Shown piece by piece: positions 25,320 to 36,832 of a stretch of 64,000 nt of DNA (positions within the stretch are counted from its first letter, which is position 1; each line of letters opens with the position of its first letter). The stretch is taken from contig OX485806.1 in the NCBI GenBank assembly GCA_950295325.1, positions 25,854,001 through 25,918,000 of the forward strand. Reading direction: 5' to 3'. A program made the translations under genes and the position numbers. The notes under the pieces were generated by a model. That model did not search any database. It was not told where the DNA came from and saw only the letters and a list, made by a program, of their open reading frames with translations. This stretch comes from Polytrichum commune (taxonomy: Eukaryota; Streptophyta; Polytrichopsida; Polytrichales; Polytrichaceae).

Positions 25320-25736
25320 CATGGGGAGGTCACTCCATTGTCAAGTTAAACACCACGTATGAACAAAAAAAAATCTACCTTTTACATAAAGCATCACCAA
25401 AATGGGTCAAAATTTTATAATTTGTTTTCATGAGTAGATATACACAATATCTACTACATAGTAAAAAAAATTGGTAACCAAATTTGATGATTTAATTTTT
25501 TTTTAAATATAAAACATACCGTTTCTAACTAGAATGACGCAAAATTGAACTAAAACAATTACTACAAAAATGAAGATGACTAAAAATAAAAATATATATA
25601 CAAAAGAAACTATCAGTGGTTATGTATATGTAGAGAAATGTCATAAATTTTAAAATTATCTATGGCATGTAATATAGGGGTACCGAACTTTGTTCGCACG
25701 TGGTGTTCAGCTTGACAATGGAGTGACCTCCTCATG
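25320..25736. mobile_element. hAT-type MITE, copy A, with perfect 8-bp TSD
   Basis: The ends CATGGGGAGGTCACTCCATT and (reverse complement of the right end) CATGAGGAGGTCACTCCATT form a terminal inverted repeat that runs on for about 35 bp. ACATAAGC is present on both sides (25312-25319 and 25737-25744). A perfect 8-bp target duplication is diagnostic of hAT superfamily insertion. The AT-rich interior has no coding capacity. A second family member, inverted, is at 27981-28378. Confidence 0.85.
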
Positions 25737-25934
25737 ACATAAGCATAAACCCGTGTAAACTAGACTCAACCTTATTGTGTTTAGAATCAACTTATCATTC
25801 TTGCTGCAATGATTTGTGATTCTTCAAATAAGAGTGGTCCATAAAGAGTTGAACGATGTCATGAAGGCAAGAGATTATGAGCTATATATGGTATAAAGTA
25901 CACTTGCATACTTAATAGTTATGGATTAGGTAAT

Positions 25935-26478
25935 CAATGAGAGGAGAGTAGATGATGAGTTGCGAGACATTGAGTCATTCACCTACTTGTATTAGTTATT
26001 AGTGAAACCAATCATCTCAAGGATAAATTATGACAATTATGGATGATATCATGCCTCCATGGATGAAATACGATTGTGATGAGTTTTTGATAACTCTCAT
26101 GGTCTAGGGGATGAGCGATTGGTTTATGGATCACAGAGGCACCTAATTGAAAAACGTTGAACCATAAGCAACCCATTTCCACTTTGGCCAACCTCCAAAA
26201 GTAGGTCAATGAGAGGAGAGTGGATGATGAGTTGCGAGACATTGAGTCCTTCACCTACTCATATTAGTTATTAGTGAAACCAATCATCTCAAGGACAAAT
26301 TTTGACAATTATGGATGATATCATGCCTCCATGGATGAAATACAATCGTGACGAGTTTTTGATAACTCTCATGGCCTAGGGGATGAGCGATTGGTTCATG
26401 GATCACAGAACCACCTAATTGAAAAATGTTGAACTATAAGCAACCCATTTCCACTTTGGCCAACCTCCAAAAGTAGGT
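25935..26478 (+). repeat. 272-bp tandem duplication
   Basis: Two adjacent copies, 25935-26206 and 26207-26478, beginning CAATGAGAGGAGAGT and ending CCTCCAAAAGTAGGT, differ at a modest number of positions. It is a simple segmental tandem duplication with no coding capacity that I recognise. Confidence 0.9.
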
Positions 26479-27147
26479 CCACCATCATTAAAATTGCTTT
26501 GTGACCCGGTATCATTGTCCAATATGGTGGAATGATGCCTCTCCTTCACTGAACACATCCATTTAAACTATAGTAAGCTTTGTAGTTAGAAATGGACACC
26601 AAAAAGACATGTTATGTCACAATGAGTTTGAACTATATACTCAAAAAATTATCTATTATACTAGGTTGATGTAATTGTTCACACACCTAGGAGAGCTATG
26701 TGATTTGATGATCTTACTCTAACCTCATACAATTTCTACATCTCAACATTGATTCTGAACCTTGAAATGACAATTTGCATGAATCATATTTGTGGAGTTG
26801 TCTGTGGAGTTGGAAGTGTCCATATAGGGCCACGTGCACCTTCCTCACTTCAGTGCATCAACTGTTTGTTCAAAAACTCTTCATTCAAGGCACTGTACTT
26901 GATTGTGTAACAAAGGAAATGATCAGATATAGGTTCTAAGGAGTTAAGTTTCATGGGATCTTTACTGTGTTCAATGCTCTGGCATTGGCCTTGAAGCCTG
27001 GAAGGCTAAACTATTGAGAGAAAATCTCTGAACATGATTGTATCAATGCCCATGTTGCATTCACATGGCAACACTCCTCCCCAATTAAACTCTGAACTTG
27101 TGATTGAAATGGCACAGATTCTCATGCCTAATAGAGAGCATTATGGG
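26479..27147. other. intergenic, nothing recognised
   Basis: No feature supported. Confidence 0.35.

Positions 27148-27237
<90 letters not shown>
27148..27237 (+). repeat. compound microsatellite (TTG)n(GT)n(T)n
   Basis: About ten TTG units pass into about fifteen GT units and then a run of about 32 T. The T run is shared with the tail of the SINE fragment that follows, so the microsatellite may have grown from the SINE tail. Long open frames through it (for example 27034-27516) are artefacts. Confidence 0.9.
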
Positions 27238-27238
<1 letters not shown>

Positions 27239-27273
27239 AGACAGAAGGCCAAACCAGCCAACGCCAAAATGAG
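27206..27273 (-). mobile_element. SINE 3' tail fragment
   Basis: After the T run, GAGACAGAAGGCCAAACCAG and CCAACGCCAAAATG match the 3' end of the minus-strand SINE at 35579-35785 (GAGACAAAAGGCCGACAAGC and TAACGCCAAAA). Only the last 50 bp or so plus the A-rich tail are present, as expected from 5' truncation. Confidence 0.6.
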
Positions 27274-27980
27274 CATTATGGTTTGAGATCATCGACGGTA
27301 ATTAACACACATGAGATGTCATCAGATAGGAGAACGTCATTAGATGATGTCAAAAGGACACATAACAATACAAGATTGCCAAGTCAAACAAGTTTCTTCT
27401 TGCCACCAAAACTTATGTCAAATTGTGGGGTGATGTTTTATGTTTTTATAATATTACTCAATGGCAGTATCATGTTATGCGGGGCCATTGCATCCCGCCA
27501 TGGAGTTCAAGAATGAACTGTTTGCACTCTAGCATCTCTCCTTTCTTAGACTGAATGTGAGGCCTTGGCCTAGTGCTGTACATTGGTTGCATCCCGAATA
27601 TGGGACTTGTCATTGCCACTTGTGGTAGAATGAAGGCTAGAAGGAGACCAACCCCAAGTTTAAACATAGCCCTTGTCATGTCAAAGACCTAGTGGAAGGT
27701 TGAATTTAGGGTCTACATTAACGATGGTGCAAATCCACTACCCAAATCCTTCTACTTACCTATTTGTTGGTGACATGGGCAACACACTGTATGACTAGTG
27801 GGAAACTAGGCAAGGGAATTGGGATGAGTGATGGGCCTCACCCTGGCCCATTCCCTGCAAGTGAGCACACGTCATACTATGAGTAATGTTATGTTCACAA
27901 AGGTGGTAGGTAAATCACCGTTACCATCAATAACAATATGCATAGTTAAAAATTGATTAGTGCAAAGAATAACATGCATA

Positions 27981-28378
27981 CTCGGGGGCAATCACACCCC
28001 CTTACATTTCATAACCATGTGCGATAAAAGTTTGCTACCCTATATTATATGCCATAGATAATTTTAAAAAATATGATATTTTTTCTACACAAACATAACC
28101 ATCGATAATATATATTTTTGAAATTTTTAGTCACCTTTATTTATTTGAGTAAATTTTTTGGTTCAATTTTGCGTCATTCTAGTTAGAAACGGTATGTTTT
28201 ATAAAAAAAAATCATCAAATTTTGTTAGCTTGTTTACTATGTAATAAATACTGTGTATATCTACTCATGGAAAAAAATTGATAAACTTTTGACCCATTTT
28301 GGTGATCCTTTATGTAAAAAGTAGATTTTGTTTTATTACACGTGGTGTTCAACTTGACAATGGAGTGCACCCCCCGGG
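27981..28378. mobile_element. hAT-type MITE, copy B (inverted), with perfect 8-bp TSD
   Basis: A 398-bp element flanked by CATGCATA on both sides (27973-27980 and 28379-28386). Its right part (ACACGTGGTGTTCAACTTGA..GGAGTG) and interior (GCGTCATTCTAGTTAGAAAC, read against copy A in reverse complement) match copy A at 25320-25736. The left terminus is more diverged. It is an independent insertion of the same family, as shown by its different target duplication. Confidence 0.8.
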
Positions 28379-28942
28379 CATGCATACCATAACTCATGAG
28401 GGGAGACTTGTTCCGTGGGATCCTTTGACATGCTCAAAGCATTTTGGAACAATCACGTCAAAAACTGACATCTAAATAAATTCAGTTTGAATCTAAATTT
28501 CGGCCCGACTACTGCCATATGCTTGTATTATTAATAATTTAATACCTACTTAGCCATGCCATACTTAGCATTAGTAGGCCCTAGGTCATTGCCTAGGCTG
28601 GGTGAGTGTACAACTAGGTTGCTTTAAGGTGCTAGAGTGTACACCTAGGTGGGCCCAGTTGCATTTTCTCCAATGAAATGAAATTGATTTTAAAGTCCGG
28701 GAAGCTAAAAGACCAATGAGAACCAATGTTGCTAACCTCCCATGGTTGAGGCTAGAGCTCATGCCATATTTGGGCGGACCCTAGCTGGCCGAGCCATGAC
28801 CCCATATAGGGGGGAAGGGAGCATCAAGGCCGGGGCCCACGATCTGGCACCCATGGGCAGTCCCACCAAGGATTCAACCAAAAATTATTGTCCGCCCCGC
28901 CTGAAGTGAAACCATGTAATGAAATTGAAAGTAAAAAATATC
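28379..28942. other. intergenic, nothing recognised
   Basis: No gene or repeat recognised. Confidence 0.35.
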
Positions 28943-29423
28943 ACAAAATCCTCATTAGCATTGAGGTTATAATGTATGTGATTTACCATTTGAAAGGGTC
29001 TTTTGTAATTCTAAAATGAAACTTAAATTTGTATGCTAGTTTTAGATTTTTAGTTTATAATAGTTTAGTTTATGCCTTCTACTTTAAAAAGTATTCATAA
29101 ACATTTGAACTTATTGAGCGTGATTGAGTGTAATAAATAATAATTAAATCAAGTGATCATATTTTAGATATAATTAGGCTTAATTACCTTGGTAAGCGTA
29201 ACTTCTGATTTAATTGGGCTTGATGCACTTAATTACATTTATTCAGCTTAATGAGTTCAAATATGTATGAATACTTGTGAAAGTAAAAGGCATTAACTAA
29301 AATGTCATAAAATAAATAAACTAAAAATAGCACACAAATATAAGTTTCATTCTAGAATGACAAAAGACCTTTTCAAATGATAAGTCACATGCATTACAAC
29401 CTCAATGCTAATGAGGATTTTGT
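28943..29423. mobile_element. foldback element with long inverted arms
   Basis: The two halves are imperfect reverse complements of each other over at least 200 bp each. The left arm begins ACAAAATCCTCATTAGCATT and the right arm ends with its exact complement, with the axis near 29180. An RNA copy could form a long hairpin. A half copy is at 1300-1620. No coding region is present. Confidence 0.8.
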
Positions 29424-29904
29424 ATTAGTTATTATTCCAAATGCATTACATACTCTATTGACAATCATTTACATGCTTTCCATTTCACTTTGGTAAATGA
29501 AATCCCAGTCAATTGCTCATTTACTAGGGAAATGAACATATGTATTGAAATTTGAGAGGAGTCCTTTCAATTGTGATACTTAAGATGCATATGATAAAAA
29601 ACTTTCATAGCAAAATTAGATCCAAAACAATTACACAAGCATCCACGATGGATTAAAGCCCCCATTGAAGCTTCACGCCCTCTTCGTGGTGCAATATTAT
29701 TCACATGACATCAACTATTGACAATGATGGAAAGCACATGTACAATTAATACTACCTCACGGTACCGAGAATTGGAATATTTGGAAATGAAACTTGGTTC
29801 ATGGTGCATATTGCTTCTTTGAAGCAAAAAGTGAAGAATGCAATTTTTTTTCTAATTGACAATTAATGCCAAATTGATAGCAATGATGCCATATTGGAAG
29901 GAGG
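29424..29904. other. intergenic, nothing recognised
   Basis: No gene or repeat recognised. Confidence 0.35.
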
Positions 29905-29946
29905 GGACACGTAAGGTAGGTATACCCCAACCATTACCAAACGTAC

Positions 29947-29999
29947 TATGTACCACATGCATACATTTGGAAGCATCAAATGTATGCATGTGGTACATA
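29947..29999. repeat. perfect 23-bp hairpin
   Basis: TATGTACCACATGCATACAT and the following bases pair perfectly over 23 bp with the downstream arm around a 7-base loop (29970-29976). A second, shorter hairpin (12-bp arms, GCAACAGATGTA) lies nearby at about 30047-30079. The surrounding 29905-30125 has further imperfect symmetry (ACCATTACC against GGTGGTTTT-type words), so this is probably a small palindromic MITE. Confidence 0.75.
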
Positions 30000-30279
30000 A
30001 TGGTGGCGGTAATACCCAAAACCATCATTGAACCTAAAATCATCAGCAACAGATGTATCACATGCATACATCTGTTGCTTCCACATGTATGAATGTAGTA
30101 CATAGTGGTGGTTTTAGGTCGGTGATGGATTTGAGTACACATACTTACACTTCCCTTCTATTGAGGAGGGAGAAAAGTATCCAATCAAATTAGTTTAGTC
30201 TTACTTGCGGGCGCTAGTCTAAATATTCTATTTAGTGCCACCAATTCTATTTTGTGAGATGAAATTTTTTAGTTCAAAA

Positions 30280-30909
30280 CTCCCTCTCTTATACGACTAC
30301 GACACTCGCTAATGCGACATTTAGAATCACCGTTTTGTCATATTAAAGAGGTAGTTAATGCTAAAATTCCTTTCATCCACGTTAGTGTACATCTAAATGG
30401 GAACTACTTGGAAAGTTTACTTATCATTGGGAACTTAATGATAATTAGGGTTAGAGTGGCATCCTCCCTAGTATGTTGCCTTGTACACAGGTGATATAGT
30501 ATCACCAATATCTTGATACTAAACGTCATGCATCATTGTTGTCTAGTTTCTTATTACATAACTCTTCATATTTTGGTGTTAATGAAAATATTAATTTTCA
30601 AAAGTTAGTAGGGAATTTAAACAAGATGACAGTTGCTAACTTGGGTAGGCAACACTAGAGATCTTTGGTCTCCTATTTCAAGAGTTCTTGAGAATATTTG
30701 TATTTGTTTGGAGTTATAAGTTTCTATTTCATACCATCTTGTGAATTGCTTAAACTCGTTGTATATATTTTTAAGCTCGTATTACTTATGTTTTCGTACT
30801 CCATCAATAATACGACAACTTTACGCCATTTGTCATATTAACGAGAAGACGAAACCTTGATAATACAACTTCTTTTGTGATTCCCAAACGTGTCATACTA
30901 AAGAGGGAG
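30280..30909. mobile_element. TIR element with CTCCCTCT termini
   Basis: The left end CTCCCTCTCTTATACGAC and the inverse of the right end CTCCCTCTTTAGTATGAC match at about 15 of 18 positions over a 630-bp element. CTCCCTC termini are typical of Stowaway-type MITEs, but TA is not present on both flanks here, so the superfamily is uncertain. Internal repeats of the TAATACGAC word occur near 30810. No coding capacity. Confidence 0.45.
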
Positions 30910-33205
30910 AACAATACTTGTAAACTTATTCATAAGAAGTGTTATTAGAAAAAGTCACCACAGTGATATAAAATACCATAATATGACACTTAGTAGAGTG
31001 TGTACTGGGTTTGGCATTCCATCATCAGGTGTCTGTTTTGCTGCAATCCGGTCACTTGCAAAAGGGCCCTGTAACTCATAGCCTCTGTCTAATATCTACG
31101 GCTGGTGTAGATGGTCAAAGTGTACATCTACCAAAATCCTTGAAATTGGGACAGAGGTAAATTATGTGCTTAGGACCCATGTGTTTGCTTGAGTTCATGG
31201 CCAAGGGCCAGTAGCACCAGACCCACGATTTTCCTGAGATGCAGGCCTGCAATCCCATTTGCTGGAATTGATCCACTGTTTATGGTATTTAGAGTCACGT
31301 AAACTATTTGCAAAACTAGATCATGCACATGGAAGCTGATTGCTTTTCCTTAACATAATTCTAAATTTATTGAGTAAAAAGTACTTACATTATGATATTT
31401 AGCGTAGCACATTGGGATACTTGAAATGATAGTTTTTCGTTTTAGTATGCAAGGGGAAGACATCATTGAGCATGTTGATGGCTAGTGTTATTTGTGTGTA
31501 TTTTAGTCAACTTGAAGATTGTTTTGTAACATAGGCACAAACCTCCTAACATTATTGAACATACTCGTGCCAAGATATAAGTAACCGCACTTTGATGCAA
31601 AGTGTCATGAGGTGACACGAATGATGAAGTTGTCGATTAGTAATGTAAGCTAGCATACGCCTTAGAATAGGGTAAGGGACACTATTGCGCATGTGACACT
31701 AAATACCATAAATGGCTTAGTCCATACCAATATTGGTTCACTATACAAGTGAATGTATGGTATCAATATTCAACATCAATCGTATTGTCAAAGAACCTAC
31801 TTGTGGGTATCAAAATATTGACTCCAGTCAAAAATTCATGTTTAGTGAGTATGTCAAGGTGATAGAATCTTTGTATATGCAAGAATAAATTATTTAAATC
31901 AATACATTTCTAACTCAAAGGTGGTTTTACCTAGGTATGAAATCTCTTGCATGGTGAATAGACCTAAATAGTGTCAATACAAAATTATCATAAATATCCA
32001 ATGTACCATGTTGATATCAAGAATGTGGAAATCCTCACTGTAGATACTTGAATGGTATCAAGAAAGGATGATCATACTAGTCTAACACTTGTCCATGTGG
32101 TGATGAAATAATTTCCTACATTGATGCATAGGCGACATCCAATTTGCTAAGTTGTGCCTGCCAATTACCTTAGGCATGAGAAACATTTGGCCAAGGGCCA
32201 AGAATAAACATGTTGTGATTCTCAAATCATGTTTCAGACGACTCTTAGTGCCACAACAGATCCCCATGGAGCATGACATTTTTTTTAATTTTCAAAATGG
32301 GCAAGGGAATGTTCGGCTTAGTAATGTTACAAAGCATGCGGGACGGCACATGGTTACATAATATGTGGCGGACTATCCCAATTGCTAGAGATAACATATT
32401 GTGTCACTTTTACTCTTACAATATAATAGTTAAAACTGAGTCACACTTTGTGTTAAAGTGCCCCCTTCATAACTTCAGTAGAGAGAGGAATGCTTCCCTA
32501 TTTCTAAACATGTAAATGCTAAGATGGAGTTGGAATTGCCCACAATAGCACCACATACCATACATTGAGCCAAGGCTAGATGTCTTGGGCTTTGAGTTTG
32601 GCCCTTGCCATTCTTATAGGAAAGGTGAAAGCCTAGTCATCTGGGGCCATTCACGGTTGGGGTACTACTTTTGGGTGTCTAACGGTTTAAGGACTTTTTT
32701 TTTGATAACTTCACATACTTGGTATAATTGGATTTGTATTGTGGAGCATATTCTGGATCATACCTACATTTCATCCTCCATATTGAGTACAACGACAAAG
32801 TTAATTTAGAAGTAATAGGGTCATCTATGATATCCATTTGATTCCTTACAGGACATTCAGGAGCGTTGTCTTACTTCCTGACCTTAGGATCAAGGAACGA
32901 AAAGGACAACAAGAATTAATCGAAATGATCCCAATTTTTTTCCTCACAATTATTGTTCAAGTGTGTACCAATAGAACCAAATATGTATTGAATAGCAATT
33001 GCCCAACTTTACATGTGGCACCAAACATGTCCAAATATACATATACTCAGGGCCACACATAAAAGGAACGTCTAGTATTAGAATTGGACAAAAAAATTTA
33101 TATGAATGGACACATGACACTTTTACCAAGGTACCAAGATACATAACAGGAAATAATTGACCACCAATGCACACCTAAATAGCAAAAAAATGCCAATGAT
33201 GTGGC
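30910..33205. other. intergenic with a dispersed repeat
   Basis: Positions about 31735-31880 (ACCAATATTGGT, GTATGGTATC, CAAAGAACCTAC, GTGGGTATCAAAA, ATGTCAAGGTGA) match 43995-44135 in the same order, so it is a dispersed repeat. Nothing else is recognised. Confidence 0.45.
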
Positions 33206-33226
33206 CTAGGGTTTAGGGTTTAGGGT
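33206..33226 (+). repeat. interstitial telomere-like repeat
   Basis: CTAGGGTTTAGGGTTTAGGG is about three copies of the plant-type TTTAGGG unit. It is too short to be a chromosome end. Confidence 0.8.
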
Positions 33227-35578
33227 GATTATTAAATAATAATAATAATATTTTTTGATAAAGCTTATGAACTATCTACTTATTTATGTAAAATTTATTG
33301 ATCAAATAATAATAAATCATGATAAAAACCAAGATCAAAGCGACAAAGTCCTTAAGTCCTTTGTCCCAAAAGTAGTGCCCCAACCGTGAATGGCCCCATC
33401 TATATTATAATACACAAGTATGTTTTTAAACTCATTTGGTTTCTAGACCTTAATTTAGAACACACTCATTATTCCATTTAGCACATGTCACATACAGTGG
33501 TATTAATTCCTAGAACATGCACTATTTTGCCAAATCTCAAAATTAATGAGGGTTGAATTTTTTTAATAAAAGATACTAAATTCATGAATACAAGCTCATT
33601 TACCATACATTTCAAGATAATTAGTGCCTTCCCTGAGGTGTTTATAGAGTGCATAATTTGCTTTGGTGAGTTTTGAAGAGGCTTCTTCTTCTTCTTCTTC
33701 TTCTTTAGAGCACTCACTCATGAGGCATCTCCTAACACTAAGAAACTAATGAAACAATTAACACTAAGAAACTGTTGTATTGAAAGTTTCCAACACTTTG
33801 AGCTCCCATAACCCTAGATCTTCTGGTGGCACTAATTTCACAGTGTAAAGAATTTTAGAACCACCTTCACTAACGTCCCACACACAGTATTACCCCACCC
33901 TCAATAAATGGGATAATTAGTGTAGTGAGGTGCAATTCATAACATTTTAAAGATGTTATTTGTTTTTGTATTCTAATAATGTTTAGTGATAGTGCATCAC
34001 CTGAATTTCACTCGTTTTTTTAGGTTGAATCTACTTTATGAGAAGCATCCGTAAGGGTGTAATTCTAACACCTTACATGACACATTCCCGGCCCCACCCA
34101 ACATGATCAGTCAACTGAATAAATGCCATGTTGATGAATTACAAACCTAGTTAAAGCCTTTCATCGGTCAAATTCTGAGAATAATCAGCAAGTCTGATTC
34201 TACAATTTGTCTGGAATTTGTCCTTTCTTTTCATGACATGAATGATGAAACTTAATCCACTCCGTGCATAATTAATGTCAAGCTTCTGCGGTCACTTCCG
34301 CCGTGCTACATATACAGTTTGCAGTTGTGCTTTGTGGAATAATCGTAGGGCACAAAACACAATAATATTCTCACATCTTTATATAATAGTATCTAGTCTC
34401 CACCGAAATTCAAAAGCACTGTGTATATAGTGAAGATTGGGAACAAGACTTGAGCCTCTGATTGCTCATTTTCTTTGACTTCAGCTAAAATTGGATCAAC
34501 TGCAGGTTAATCTTGAGCCTTGCCGCCAAATGTCTTTCCATAAATAATCCAGCGGCCCAGGATTTGCAGGCTTTCATCAGGTGATTCTTTGCTTTCTCAA
34601 AATTCCAATGTCAGGGACGTCACTTTAGAAACAGTTTCCAATCTTCCATAGGGCTCACTTCACCAGTTCTTAATAGGCGAGGTAGACCTAGTGTCTTTCT
34701 ATATTAGCCACAAACAACTTCTGTCTAGATCACCGCTGTGGAATTAACCGTCCAACTGATTCAATCCAGTGTCTAGGGAGATTTTCTGGGCATAATTGGT
34801 GAAGATGCTAGTGTTTTCAAGTCTTGAGCATTACCTTGAAAACATTGCCTGGAACATTGAACGTCTTTTTCGGGTTTTCTTTATGAATTTGAGGTATATT
34901 TCATATATTCTTCTAAAATGATTGGTAAGTTTTATGAAGTTTTGAATTTCAACCGGTTATTACTCAAACTTTGATCGCACCAACATTTCCATCCAGTTCG
35001 AGCCGTGACAGTGTTGGGGATTATCTTGAGAAATAGATGGTGGTCCACCACCTTTCACACTATTACAACCATAGATGCGGACGGATGGTGCCAGAAGTGG
35101 CCGGTGTGATCAGCCCCTCAATCAACTCATATGTAACTAGCAGTGGGTTCTTCATGTTCATTGTTTCAATCTTGAAGGGTATTGTACAATTAATTTGGAA
35201 TTTGATTCTATGAAATGGGTCATTGGAAGTCCAAGTAGAGGGGTACACTTTATATTGATGACACAATCTAGAATATGATTTGCATGTAGTGGTATAGTTT
35301 GGAATTAGCATATAAAAGCAATATGTTTACAACTTTGGGGTAAAACGCATGTTGTGTTTTTTCAGCGTTTTGTAACCTACGCAGTCACTTGCCTTGGATG
35401 TAGCATGGATTTAGCTACACAACACCGCTACCCAACTGGCTACATGCAGCTGAAGTGGCCCATTTTGGGCCATGTGCCAAACCCTTCAAACCTCACCTCC
35501 AAAAAGTGTTGCCATGTAGGCATCCATGTCATAGTTGGGACTTAACACTTGAAAAACCGTGTGAAGTGGTAAGTTTTA
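33227..35578. other. intergenic, nothing recognised
   Basis: It contains a short (TTC)n run at about 33680-33702. No domain, RNA gene or clear repeat is recognised in the remainder. Confidence 0.35.
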
Positions 35579-35785
35579 TTTATTTTATTTAATTATTTTA
35601 TTTTTTTGTTTGAGACAAAAGGCCGACAAGCTAACGCCAAAACACAGGAGGCAATTGACCACCTGACAAGTTTTCCGTCAAGTAGAGAGGAGATTTCACA
35701 GCCGGGATTCAAACCGCCAACCTCTTCCTTGAGATTTGGATATCTCTCCAACATCATCCGGTAGTTTAGGATCATCTCGGACCTA
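35579..35785 (-). mobile_element. tRNA-derived SINE with perfect 10-bp TSD
   Basis: Read on the minus strand, this 207-bp unit contains a box-B-like GGTTTGAATCC about 42 bp after a degenerate box-A-like region (TAAACTACCGG). It then continues with a unique body and ends in GTCTCAAACAAAAAAATAAAA, an A-rich tail. GTAAGTTTTA is found on both sides (35569-35578 and 35786-35795), a target duplication of the length and randomness expected for LINE-mediated retroposition. Its 3' tail is shared with the fragment at 27206-27273. A SINE has no protein and is transcribed by Pol III from the internal boxes. Confidence 0.8.
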
Positions 35786-35795
35786 GTAAGTTTTA

Positions 35796-36362
35796 AACTT
35801 TCATGCTCTCAAAGGGCTGAGATTGCACGGATTGACCTCAAGTGACCTGGGACTTGGGGACCCCTGCAACCGGTCCTTACCTTGAGAAGGAACAACTTGC
35901 CAAAGGTTTAGAAACATTCGGCAAAGGTGTGGAAGCATTCGGCCTTACTCAACCAGGCTCAACAGAATAACAGTAAGATTCCCCTCACCGGAACACCGTA
36001 ACATGAGCAGCGGAGAAGCAAACAAACCAACCGAAAGCAAGTTCAATCAAAGTTTAGGCTCACTTGAATTTTAGCTCCGCGCTCTTAGAATTCTCACAAA
36101 CCAGCAGGAAATCACGCCAAATTGCCGGAGTCAGCCGCTCCAGCCGCCTCTGTCATGGTGGGGGGTGGGGGGACAAACCATCAAAGCAATCGTGAGATGA
36201 ATCCTGGGGGCTATACGGAGCGCTTACTATATAATCCCTCATATTCTCACATATTCTCAACATTGTCGATTGCAGAGTCAAAACAAGGACATTTGTACCC
36301 TGGTTCCTCTGCAATGTGGTGAACTGGAAGTTCTTAGTACTACTACTGCTACCATTGTCATG
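35796..36362. other. region upstream of the pectate lyase
   Basis: CTATATAAT at about 36228 is a possible TATA box for the plus-strand gene, roughly 600 bp before its start codon. No transcript data are available to confirm it. Otherwise I see no feature. Confidence 0.25.
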
Positions 36363-36760
36363 TGAGTACTGAAATCATCCAGTGTGCTTGGTGATTTCAT
36401 CCTCATTTGAAGGTGTAGAGACTTGATCACTGTATGTCGCCAGAGAATTAATTGACGCTGCCAGACTAGTGGATGCGATAGGTTTCAGATTCAGCCTTTT
36501 TGTATTGTCGATGATATAGTCGTGTCAACTACTCAAACCATCTATTGTTGGTGGTTACATCCTAATTTGAGCCTAGAAACTTGACTCCACTGTGTGTGTG
36601 ATTGAGATCTTCAGATTCTACCTTTTAATACCACTGATATAATTGCGTCCAGTACTGAAAGCATCGAGTGTTGGTGATCATTGCATCCTAATTTGAAGTT
36701 GTAGATTCTAGAAACTGGACCACTGTGTGTGTTGAGATTTGCTGACACTATACTAGGCGT
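36363..36760 (+). repeat. three degenerate direct repeats in the 5' flank or leader
   Basis: Three diverged units start at about 36363, 36527 and 36650. Each has (G/C)TACT(G/C)AAA, CATC(C/G)AGTGT or a variant, TTGGTG, GCATCCTAATTTGAAG-like, AGAAACTTGA-like and CACTGTGTGTG blocks. They end just before the pectate lyase start codon and so fall in its promoter or 5' untranslated region. Confidence 0.7.
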
Positions 36761-36832
36761 TTGGTGGTTGTAGCAACATCTTGGTTGTGGGGGGGTCTCA
36801 GAAACGTCTAGGTGGCTACTAGACAAGCGACA

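Noticed and set aside
27034-27516. 160-codon open frame with Leu, Val/Cys and Phe runs
   Set aside because: It is translated microsatellite and a T run, and the rest has no domain.
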